A stretch of 12,343 nucleotides of DNA, taken from NCBI GenBank assembly GCA_004195335.1, contig SDWK01000226.1, positions 1 to 12,343 on the forward strand, written 5' to 3'. Positions 6,287-12,343 of the stretch are shown one piece after another. The notes under the pieces were generated by a model. The model was not told where the DNA came from. It did no database searches and saw only the letters and a program-made list of their open reading frames with translations. The translations under genes were made by a program, and so were the position numbers. Source of the stretch: Shewanella sp. (GTDB lineage Bacteria > Pseudomonadota > Gammaproteobacteria > Enterobacterales > Shewanellaceae). Positions within the stretch are counted from its first letter, which is position 1, and each line of letters starts with the position of its first letter.

Positions 6287-7813
6287 ATGAACAAACTTTC
6301 CATGGCAATTGCTTTGAGCTTATTAAGCGCGAGTAGTTATGCGGCAAATTACACCAAAAATGTCGATGTGGTTGTAATTGGCTCCGGCGCCAGTGGTATG
6401 GCAGCCGCGGCGGCTGCCGAAGAAAAAGGTCTGACAACCGTACTGTTAGAGAAGCAAGCCACCATAGGTGGTTCGGCGCTCTATATCGAAGGAACTTTTG
6501 CCGTTGAAACTAAACAGCAAAAATCCATGTACATCAATCTGACTAAGGATTGGGCTTACAAGAACCATATGGACTTCAACCATGGTTTCATCAACGGTCC
6601 TTTAATGCGCAAATGGATTAATCGTTCTGCTGATTCTATCGAATGGATGGAAGAAAAAGGCGTTACCTTCCATGACGTACGTACCCTGTTCGAGAACGGC
6701 AACAGAACCTGGCACATCTTTAAAGATGGTAAAGGCGTCGAGTTCGTTCAGAAGATGGAACAGTCTTTCACCAAGAACGGCGGTAAGATCTACACAGAAA
6801 CACCGGCAACTGAGCTTGTTTATAAAGGCGGAAAAGTGGTCGGTGTGATCGCCGAAGACGGCGAAGGCGATACCTATACCTTTAATGCCAAGGGCGGCGT
6901 CATCGTTGCTACTGGTGGCTTCATCAACAATCCTGAGATGATGGAAAGATTCGGTATCCGCTCAGACTACCTGGTAGTAGGTCCTAAGAAGGGCCGTGAT
7001 GGCGACAGTATCAAGTGGTGGGAAGAAACAGGCGCAAGACTTGAGGGTATGAAGACCCATCTGGCAATCGGTGCATGGTTATATGGCAAAGATCCAAACA
7101 CTCAGCTAAGTAACCCAGAGCATACGACTGTCTATTCACAAATGGCTTCTCTATTACGCCAGCCCTACATGTGGGTTGCTAAAGACGGTAAGCGCTTCAT
7201 CGATGAAAGCCAGGGACCGCTATGGCACAACACTGGCCCTGCGGTAGAGCGTGTGGGTAATGGCTACTTCGCCGTCTTCGATGACAACATGAGAGAGTAC
7301 ATGAAGACAGATGGTATCGACATCTCTCACAGTGACTGGGTACGTGTAGGCCACAAGCTGGACTTGCTGGATGAAGGTATCGAAGTCGGTCAAAAAGAGG
7401 GGTGGTTGGTTAAATCAAACACCATCGAAGGCCTGGCTAAGAAAATGGGCGTCGACGTAGCAGCCTTCAAGAAGACTGTTTCAGACAACAATGCTTACGC
7501 AAAAGTTGGCTACGATGAAGAGTTTCCAAAAGATCGTAAGTTCATACGTGCTGTCAGCAAGCCACCTTACTTCGCCGTTAAAGGGCAAAACGCGACGCTA
7601 ATCACCCTTGGTGGCCCAACCACCGATACCGATATGCAAGTGCTTCGCGAAAAAGATATGAAGCCTGTTGGCGGCCTATATGTCGTTGGTTGTGAAGTGG
7701 GCGGCGTATATGGTGACTCATATAACCTGACACTTGAAGGTATGGCCAGCTCATTCGCTATCAACTCAGGTCGTTTCGCTGCTGAGCACATCGCTGAGAA
7801 TATGAAGCTGTAA
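6287..7813 (+). CDS. Periplasmic FAD-binding flavoprotein, catalytic subunit of a split flavocytochrome c
   Basis: 508 residues of the FAD_binding_2 (fumarate reductase flavoprotein-like) family. A Sec signal peptide ends SSYA at residue 19. The FAD site shows VVIGSGASGMAA (29-40), Glu55 for the ribose, GGSALYIEG (61-69), VIVATGGF (205-212), and a C-terminal GLYVVGCEVGGVYGDSYN (463-480) followed by SGRFAAE (494-500). There is no N-terminal heme domain, unlike Shewanella Fcc3 and UrdA; the heme part is the next gene. Fumarate-reductase residues are missing: the catalytic Arg after RF(V/I)(N/D)E is Pro311 here, the His of HTMGG is Ile439, and the Arg of ANRLGG is replaced by a GDSYNLTLEG segment. 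The substrate is therefore probably not fumarate and cannot be named. The SYN tyrosine (479) sits where 3-ketosteroid dehydrogenases have TYP, which hints at enone- or aryl-type chemistry but is only an analogy. Expression should be sigma54-driven by the divergent regulator. Confidence 0.9.
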   Translation: MNKLSMAIALSLLSASSYAANYTKNVDVVVIGSGASGMAAAAAAEEKGLTTVLLEKQATIGGSALYIEGTFAVETKQQKSMYINLTKDWAYKNHMDFNHGFINGPLMRKWINRSADSIEWMEEKGVTFHDVRTLFENGNRTWHIFKDGKGVEFVQKMEQSFTKNGGKIYTETPATELVYKGGKVVGVIAEDGEGDTYTFNAKGGVIVATGGFINNPEMMERFGIRSDYLVVGPKKGRDGDSIKWWEETGARLEGMKTHLAIGAWLYGKDPNTQLSNPEHTTVYSQMASLLRQPYMWVAKDGKRFIDESQGPLWHNTGPAVERVGNGYFAVFDDNMREYMKTDGIDISHSDWVRVGHKLDLLDEGIEVGQKEGWLVKSNTIEGLAKKMGVDVAAFKKTVSDNNAYAKVGYDEEFPKDRKFIRAVSKPPYFAVKGQNATLITLGGPTTDTDMQVLREKDMKPVGGLYVVGCEVGGVYGDSYNLTLEGMASSFAINSGRFAAEHIAENMKL

Positions 7814-7830
7814 CCCCCCACCCCCTTAAT

Positions 7831-7862
7831 CGAGATCCGCTTTTTGGATCTCGGTTTTTTTT
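7831..7862 (+). terminator. Intrinsic terminator between flavoprotein and cytochrome genes
   Basis: A perfect 8-bp stem, CGAGATCC (7831-7838) with GGATCTCG (7846-7853), a 7-base loop and a run of eight T (7855-7862). Only 17 bases remain before the first cytochrome ATG, too few for a promoter. The cytochrome must therefore be made by read-through or RNA processing. Confidence 0.92.
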
Positions 7863-7879
7863 ATCCAAAAAAAGAATAG

Positions 7880-8227
7880 ATGATGATGATGAAATATTTA
7901 ATGTCCATCGCTGCCGCAGCACTGTTAATGTTTGCTGTTAACACACCAAGTTATGCCAGTGAGCTTGCCAAGGTACATGAAGGCGCAGACGTCACCTGCA
8001 TGGATTGCCATGGAACCGATACCCCCACTCACAGAGGTAAAACCTCGTTATGTAAAAACTGCCATGGCGAGCTGGTTGAAGTTAAGGAGTTTCAAGTAGA
8101 AGAGAGAGTGGTAAACGTCCATAAATCTCCCCATGGCGAAGTGCGTTGTACCGCCTGCCACAAGACCCATGAACCCTCCGTCTTGTATTGCAACGATTGC
8201 CATCAGTATGAAGTAGAACTGCCTTAG
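7880..8227 (+). CDS. Periplasmic tetraheme cytochrome c, Fcc3 heme-domain-like electron-transfer subunit
   Basis: Up to 115 residues with a Sec signal ending PSYA (residue 26). It has four CxxCH heme sites: C40-H44, C58-H62, C90-H94 and C104-H108. Extra histidines at 33, 81, 85 and 97 lie where bis-His ligands occur in the heme domain of Shewanella flavocytochrome c. The order H...CxxCH...CxxCHGEL...H...H...CxxCH-x2-HE...CxxCH is the same as in Fcc3. Here that domain is a separate protein, which would pass electrons to the flavoprotein encoded just upstream. Four ATG codons run in tandem (7880, 7883, 7886, 7889). The ribosome site is a weak A-rich AAAGAA, so the true start could be any of them; the last gives the most usual signal peptide, MKYLMS. 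A strong terminator precedes the gene. Confidence 0.92.
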   Translation: MMMMKYLMSIAAAALLMFAVNTPSYASELAKVHEGADVTCMDCHGTDTPTHRGKTSLCKNCHGELVEVKEFQVEERVVNVHKSPHGEVRCTACHKTHEPSVLYCNDCHQYEVELP

Positions 8228-8271
8228 AAACATAAATTATTCAATCCCCTGATATTTATTGATTTCTGCAG

Positions 8272-8304
8272 GACTGGCAGCATAGCTAAGCGATGTTGCC
8301 AGTC
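8272..8304 (+). terminator. Long hairpin after the cytochrome gene, possible terminator without T-tract
   Basis: GACTGGCA (8272-8279) pairs perfectly with TGCCAGTC (8297-8304). Inside, a G-T wobble and CAT/ATG extend the stem to 12 pairs around a 9-base loop. No run of T follows (ATTCTCTC), so it may be a weak or factor-dependent stop, an mRNA 3' end, or an operator for the MFS gene. Confidence 0.5.
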
Positions 8305-8367
8305 ATTCTCTCGCCTCATTTAGGTTATTGAGACGTGATCTCCGGCACTTCTTATAGGGACACAAGG

Positions 8368-9564
8368 ATGGCGCATCGCAATCATTTCCAGATCCTCTTC
8401 GTGATCAATTTTATCGTTACACTGGGTTTTGGTATCAGCGATACATTCTTCTCAGTATATGTATTTGAACTGGAAGCCAGAGGCGTATTTTTAGCCTTAC
8501 CATTAATAGCCTACTCTGTGTCAAAAGCAATTTTCAGCCCTTTTATGGGACGGTATTCAGACACCTTCGGCCCCGAAAAGATAATGCTTATCAGCCTCGC
8601 TCTTTACCTCTTAGTTTCAGTTTTATACTTAGTGTCTACCAACCTGTTCGTCCTCGCGATCTCACGTTTACTTCAGGGCGTAGCCTGCGCCATGTTCAGG
8701 CCGGTTATTGTCTCCTTGGTCAGTGCTTCAACCATTAAAGAGAAACGCTCCTCGGTCATGGGAACCTTCGACATCTCTTTCTATGCAGCCCTCTCTTTCG
8801 GACCGGTGATCGGTGGCTATATGAAAGACCAGCTGGGATTCACGGCTATATTCTCAGGGCTGGTACTCCTCAGTCTCTTAGCCATCGTGCTCTGTGGTTG
8901 CTGCGTTCGAGAAAGTTCGACTCATGTCGGCAGCATACACTCAAGCCGTAATAAACAATCATCCCTCATTCAGCCCATCATCCGGAGCCGGAACTTAAGA
9001 GGATTACTGGCCTTTATCTTTGGACGAGCCTGCTGTATTTCTCTGACAGGCACATTTCTGCCCATTATTTTAACAGAACAACTTAAGTTAACCGGAACTC
9101 AACTCGGGATAGTGATGGCCTCGAGCAGTCTCACCATCACGCTCCTTCTGCGGCCGATGGGCATGCTTGCTGATCGGGTTTCCCATACCTTATTAATCAT
9201 CCTTGGCGGTATATCTGTCTCTGTAACCTATTTGATTATTCCGACCACAATCACCTTCACTCAAATTATCTTCGCAAGCACCCTCCTCGGCTTATTTAGC
9301 GCCCTGTCACAGCCCGCCAGCACCGCCATGCTGGTCGAAGAAGGAACACAATACGGCATGGGTAACACGGTGGGGATATTCAATGGGGCAATGAACTTAG
9401 GTTTTATTTTCGGCCCCATTTTTGGCGCTTTTATCTTGAGTGGCTTCGGCATAGACGCCGTATTTTACTCGGCAGGGATAATAGGAGTTTCAACGATATT
9501 GTTATTTGCCTTTAACACTCATCCCTCTCTGTTTTCGCCTGTCGACAGCAGATGCAAAAACTAA
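8368..9564 (+). CDS. Major facilitator superfamily (MFS) transporter
   Basis: 398 residues from the ATG at 8368, with AGGGA seven bases upstream. A GTG at 8335 would add 11 polar residues and has no good ribosome site. About 12 membrane segments are visible, with a central cytoplasmic loop near residues 185-210 (a Ser/Arg/Asn-rich stretch). The motif-A equivalent GRYSDTFGPEK follows TM2 (about residues 61-71), and its second-half counterpart is G-M-L-A-D-R. 'GPVIGG' and 'GPIFGAF' mark TM5 and TM11. MFS proteins of this drug/metabolite-efflux type usually run on proton antiport; substrate and direction cannot be told. Its place between the cytochrome and the outer-membrane channel genes suggests it moves the substrate, product or inducer of the flavocytochrome system across the inner membrane. 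Confidence 0.88.
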   Translation: MAHRNHFQILFVINFIVTLGFGISDTFFSVYVFELEARGVFLALPLIAYSVSKAIFSPFMGRYSDTFGPEKIMLISLALYLLVSVLYLVSTNLFVLAISRLLQGVACAMFRPVIVSLVSASTIKEKRSSVMGTFDISFYAALSFGPVIGGYMKDQLGFTAIFSGLVLLSLLAIVLCGCCVRESSTHVGSIHSSRNKQSSLIQPIIRSRNLRGLLAFIFGRACCISLTGTFLPIILTEQLKLTGTQLGIVMASSSLTITLLLRPMGMLADRVSHTLLIILGGISVSVTYLIIPTTITFTQIIFASTLLGLFSALSQPASTAMLVEEGTQYGMGNTVGIFNGAMNLGFIFGPIFGAFILSGFGIDAVFYSAGIIGVSTILLFAFNTHPSLFSPVDSRCKN

Positions 9565-9711
9565 CTCTCCAACCTCAAACAGGCTTGGCGCCATTTAGCC
9601 AGCATCAAAAAATCGATATCGAGCATGAATCATAAAGCGCCACTGAGTACTACACAGATATTGAATCAACAGTGATTAACCATACCACGCGATAAATTAA
9701 GGAGAATACCA

Positions 9712-10641
9712 TTGAATAATGTAGAAAGAGCCCTGATCCAACTGGCTGGAATAGCAGGTTTACTCTTAAGTACCACTTCCGCCCTTGCTGCGACCTCCGG
9801 CTCCCACTATCCCATTGGTGGAGAGGGTGTCGCAGCAGGAACACCACCACCGCCGGGAATGCACTATCGAATGTACAACACCTGGTACAAGGCCGATACT
9901 CTGACCAATGATAATGGAGATGACACGGGCTTGGATGTCGATATCGATGCTTACGTTCAGCTGCATAGGCTGGTACACGTCACCGAAAAGAAACTCTTCG
10001 GCGCCAACTGGGCCTATAACATCATCGTTCCCATGATTGACAAAAAGACCTCGATCGCCGATTTCGGTATCGATGACAGCACCTCTTTCGCCTTGGGAGA
10101 TGTCGTTCTGGAACCTTTGGCCCTGTTCTGGTTCCGTGATAACTATGAAGCGGCGCTCGGGTTATCGGTCATAGTCCCCTCGGGTGACTATGACCCTGCA
10201 GATGCCTCATCGCCCGGTATGGGTTATTGGTCAGGCATGTTGACGCTTGGAGGTACCTACTACCTGGACTCCGACAGGTCCTGGAGTGTCAGCGGCCTAA
10301 CGCGAACTCTGGTGCACTCGGAACAGGACGATACAGATGTTCGTCCGGGCGCAGAATTTATCATAGAGGGTGGCATAGGTAAGCAGTTCGCACTGGATGA
10401 ACACTGGCTGCTTCGCCCGGGAGTGAGCTATTGCGCCAGCTGGCAGATCAGCGATGACAGCCGCGATGGTCATGGCACATTAGCCAGTGAACGTAAGACT
10501 GGCTATGGTATTGGCGGTGAGGTCAATGTGTTCTATCTGCCCTGGCTACTTCAGGGAAATCTACGTTATGTGAATGAATTTGGCACCAAAAACACCGCCG
10601 AAGGATCATCATTCGTATTTACCCTGACCAAGTCATTTTAA
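9712..10641 (+). CDS. COG4313-type outer-membrane channel (phenol meta-pathway MetA family)
   Basis: 309 residues. It starts at a TTG placed seven bases after a strong AAGGAG (9699-9704); no ATG fits better. The signal peptide ends SALA at residue 26. The mature N-terminus has the family signature H-Y-P-x-G-G-E-G-V-x-A-G-T-P-P-P-P-G (32-49), then Y-R-M-Y-N. The rest is alternating beta strands with loops such as VIVPSGDYDP, ending in an aromatic-rich strand with a terminal Phe, as in outer-membrane beta-barrels. Relatives are encoded in aromatic or hydrocarbon degradation clusters and are thought to admit hydrophobic compounds. Alongside an XylR_N/V4R regulator this points to an aromatic or hydrophobic substrate. 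A terminator follows the gene. Confidence 0.85.
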   Translation: MNNVERALIQLAGIAGLLLSTTSALAATSGSHYPIGGEGVAAGTPPPPGMHYRMYNTWYKADTLTNDNGDDTGLDVDIDAYVQLHRLVHVTEKKLFGANWAYNIIVPMIDKKTSIADFGIDDSTSFALGDVVLEPLALFWFRDNYEAALGLSVIVPSGDYDPADASSPGMGYWSGMLTLGGTYYLDSDRSWSVSGLTRTLVHSEQDDTDVRPGAEFIIEGGIGKQFALDEHWLLRPGVSYCASWQISDDSRDGHGTLASERKTGYGIGGEVNVFYLPWLLQGNLRYVNEFGTKNTAEGSSFVFTLTKSF

Positions 10642-10665
10642 GCACAACCCTCCATCTATCGAAAT

Positions 10666-10693
10666 AACACCGGCGCCACTGCCGGTGTTTCTA
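10666..10693 (+). terminator. Intrinsic terminator after the outer-membrane channel gene
   Basis: A 9-bp perfect stem, AACACCGGC (10666-10674) with GCCGGTGTT (10681-10689), and a six-base loop, followed by a short T-rich TTTCTATTCT. It ends the channel transcript and implies a separate promoter for the iron-sulfur membrane protein. Confidence 0.8.
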
Positions 10694-10697
10694 TTCT

Positions 10698-10940
10698 AAG
10701 TATCTCAATTTATTGAGGCTTCACCTGTGGAGTTTCGGCAAACCTATGCCAGGTTCTTGCTCTTGCTCAGACTCTGGCTCGGGAATGTTTTACTGTATTG
10801 CCAATGCTGTGATCTTCGGCCACTTTCCAGCGAATAAGTTATATATTTTTTAGATCTTCTGCACAAAAGATTCATCAACAAAGAACTTATCCAAACAATT
10901 GCCCTCACACAGATACAAGTCGTTACTCAATCAGAACAAT
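10698..10940 (+). other. Intergenic region upstream of the NapH-like gene
   Basis: No gene is seen. It holds two small dyads, CTCAAT-TT-ATTGAG (10704-10717) and AACCT-N5-AGGTT (10741-10755), and a TATATATTTTTT tract near 10840. I could find neither a sigma54 promoter with GG-N10-GC spacing nor a copy of the TTCC-N5-GGAA repeat. How this gene is switched on is not visible. Confidence 0.4.
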
Positions 10941-12155
10941 ATGAGCTTTGTTGAATCTTTAACCTTAATGTTGGCACTCGCCTACAGTGCAAGCCTACTT
11001 TATTGGAGCGGTAAAAAGTCGGGGGCGATTGCCACCATAATAATGACGATTGGAGCTGGTGTCAGCTCGCTATACTGGCCACTGCTCGTAGCACTTGCTA
11101 TTGCTGCCATCTCACTAACAATATTCACTAAATTACGACCAGAAGCTGCCAAAGGAGAGCTCAGAGCCAACTCGATGCGCGATGGCACTCAGCACCTCCT
11201 CGCCCTGTCTATGTTGCTGGTCGGCGTACAATACGCCGCGAACACCGCCATGCTCAAGGCCGGAGTCACCCCTTGGCTGGCCCGGCCCGATGTCGGCGAT
11301 GCGTTTCTCCCTATCGCCGGGGGAATAGAGCTCAAGGCGATTATGACTCTGGGCTTATGGGATCAGACTCATCCGGCCGCCGCAGTCATGCTGGCTGTCG
11401 TACTGTTAACAGGCTTGCTCTGTAAGCGTGCCTTCTGTGGCTGGGCATGCCCCCTTGGCCTTGCAGGAGAATATCTGTATAAGCTGAGAAAGCGTTTTAT
11501 CAAATCTGAGTTCTTGCCACCAGCCTGGTTAGATTGGCCGCTAAGAATGCTTAAATATCTGCTGTTAGGTGCACTGCTTTATATCATCATCAGCATGCCT
11601 TCGGCCTCAATACCTCAATACTTAGAGGGCAACTATCATAAGATAGCCGACCTTAAGATGGCGTTGTTTTTTGTCACTCCGGGATTCATTACATTAGCCT
11701 GTTTCGCATTCATCTTGGGATTAGCAGCCTGGCGTCGTCAGGGCTTTTGTCGTTACATCTGCCCCTATGGCGCCCTACTGGGTTTAATCAGCTTCCTTAG
11801 CCCGTTTAAGGTACGCAGAAGCACTCAACATTGCCTTATTGAAACCAAAGGCATGAACTGCGACAAATGCACCCGCGCCTGCCCGGCTAACATCTCGGTG
11901 CATACCCAGAAGAATATTCGCTCGGATGAATGCCAAGCCTGTATGCGCTGCATCTCAGCTTGCCCTAAGCAAGAAGCCTTGCAGTTCAGTACTCGCAATG
12001 GGATTAAGCTATCCGCAAGGGGATTAACCATAATGCTGTTACTCATTATGTTCCTCATCCCCCTCGGTGCCTATGTCGGCGGGTTTTGGCACAGCCAAAC
12101 CCCAGATGAGGATCGTATCTATCTGATACAGCATTTGAAGTCTATTGGACATTAA
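10941..12155 (+). CDS. NapH/NosR-like membrane iron-sulfur protein, putative quinol dehydrogenase
   Basis: 404 residues from the ATG at 10941. A TTG at 10899 is also in frame and adds 14 polar residues; neither start has a strong ribosome site. About six to seven membrane segments are seen, the last near residues 360-380. Two CxxxCP motifs, CGWACP (166-171) and CRYICP (270-275), typify the NapH/NosR/RdhC/CcoG group. Two [4Fe-4S] sites follow: CDKCTRACP (307-315) and C-x2-C-x2-C-x3-CP (331-342). The first lacks the usual leading Cys three residues ahead; Cys298 nine residues upstream could replace it, a spacing reminiscent of NosR. NosR's FMN domain is absent. Such proteins are thought to take electrons from quinol to periplasmic reductases. 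Here it is a plausible donor to the tetraheme cytochrome, an alternative to CymA. Confidence 0.9.
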   Translation: MSFVESLTLMLALAYSASLLYWSGKKSGAIATIIMTIGAGVSSLYWPLLVALAIAAISLTIFTKLRPEAAKGELRANSMRDGTQHLLALSMLLVGVQYAANTAMLKAGVTPWLARPDVGDAFLPIAGGIELKAIMTLGLWDQTHPAAAVMLAVVLLTGLLCKRAFCGWACPLGLAGEYLYKLRKRFIKSEFLPPAWLDWPLRMLKYLLLGALLYIIISMPSASIPQYLEGNYHKIADLKMALFFVTPGFITLACFAFILGLAAWRRQGFCRYICPYGALLGLISFLSPFKVRRSTQHCLIETKGMNCDKCTRACPANISVHTQKNIRSDECQACMRCISACPKQEALQFSTRNGIKLSARGLTIMLLLIMFLIPLGAYVGGFWHSQTPDEDRIYLIQHLKSIGH

Positions 12156-12161
12156 TAGTTG

Positions 12162-12197
12162 GCCTTCGAATGAAGGCTGATTACATTCCTATTTTTG
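12162..12197 (+). terminator. Possible terminator after the NapH-like gene
   Basis: GCCTTC (12162-12167) and GAAGGC (12172-12177) form a 6-bp stem with a GAAT loop seven bases after the stop codon. The T-rich run (ATTTTT) comes only about 14 bases later, so termination is uncertain. Confidence 0.45.
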
Positions 12198-12225
12198 GGT
12201 TCATTTGGTATTGGTTGGGGTTGTT

Positions 12226-12308
12226 GAAGGACGCTCCTTCATGGTTATCTACCACCTGCGGTGAGTGCTGTATAGGGATATACGAATGTCGTGATCACAT
12301 GGATGTGA
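12226..12308. repeat. Cluster of four short inverted repeats, possible intergenic repeat element
   Basis: Four palindromic units lie in 83 bp: GAAGGA-cgc-TCCTTC (12226-12240), CACC-tgc-GGTG (12253-12263), GTATA-ggga-TATAC (12270-12283) and TCACAT-gg-ATGTGA (12295-12308). No convincing gene covers the 188 bp from 12156 to the window end. The density of dyads suggests a REP- or MITE-like element continuing past the edge. Confidence 0.45.
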
Positions 12309-12343
12309 AAGAGCGACCTTATGTGCAGATACTTCCGCGAGAC

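Noticed and set aside
6201..6437. Minus-strand 78-codon ORF across the flavoprotein start
   Set aside because: It overlaps the leader and signal-peptide codons of a well-supported gene, and its product has no recognisable domain.
6287..7813. Naming the flavoprotein a fumarate reductase
   Set aside because: The fold family fits, but the catalytic Arg and His positions are not conserved, so only the general family call is justified.
9585..9600. Sigma54-like TTGGCGCC box upstream of the outer-membrane channel gene
   Set aside because: The nearest GC lies 9 bases after the GG, not 10, and at N10 the bases are CC. The match is driven by a TGGCGCCA palindrome.

Overview
The window reads as chromosomal DNA of a gammaproteobacterium, most likely Shewanella. 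The evidence is the yihY-dtd-yiiD gene order shared with enterics, a DUF2959 lipoprotein, and above all a tetraheme cytochrome plus FAD subunit resembling Shewanella flavocytochrome c. Species cannot be fixed from the sequence alone.

Left part (1-3124, minus strand): a tightly packed housekeeping operon read right to left: yihY-family membrane protein, an S33 proline-iminopeptidase-like hydrolase, a small lipoprotein, dtd (D-aminoacyl-tRNA deacylase), and the first 52 codons of a yiiD-type thioesterase running off the edge. Starts and stops overlap or lie within a few bases, except for about 50 nt before dtd. On the plus strand follow a small two-helix membrane protein and a DUF2959 coiled-coil lipoprotein (3214-4129). 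Between the convergent genes at 4130-4275 lies a block of 23-bp hairpin repeats, three in tandem and one inverted.

Right part (4275-12155): a coherent accessory respiratory locus. A DmpR/XylR-class sigma54 activator (minus strand) is divergent from a periplasmic FAD_binding_2 flavoprotein and a separate Fcc3-like tetraheme cytochrome c. These are followed by an MFS transporter, a COG4313 (phenol meta-pathway type) outer-membrane channel, and a NapH/NosR-like membrane iron-sulfur protein. The shared intergenic region carries a sigma54 promoter with exact GG-N10-GC spacing and two TTCC-N5-GGAA inverted repeats 19 bp apart upstream of it, which are strong candidates for the activator's enhancer.

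Proposed working model (inference): a hydrophobic, probably aromatic, compound enters through the outer-membrane channel and is sensed by the regulator. It is then reduced in the periplasm by the two-piece flavocytochrome, fed with quinol electrons by the NapH-like protein. The flavoprotein lacks the catalytic residues of fumarate reductase at the expected positions, so its substrate is unknown. A strong intrinsic terminator sits between the FAD and cytochrome genes.
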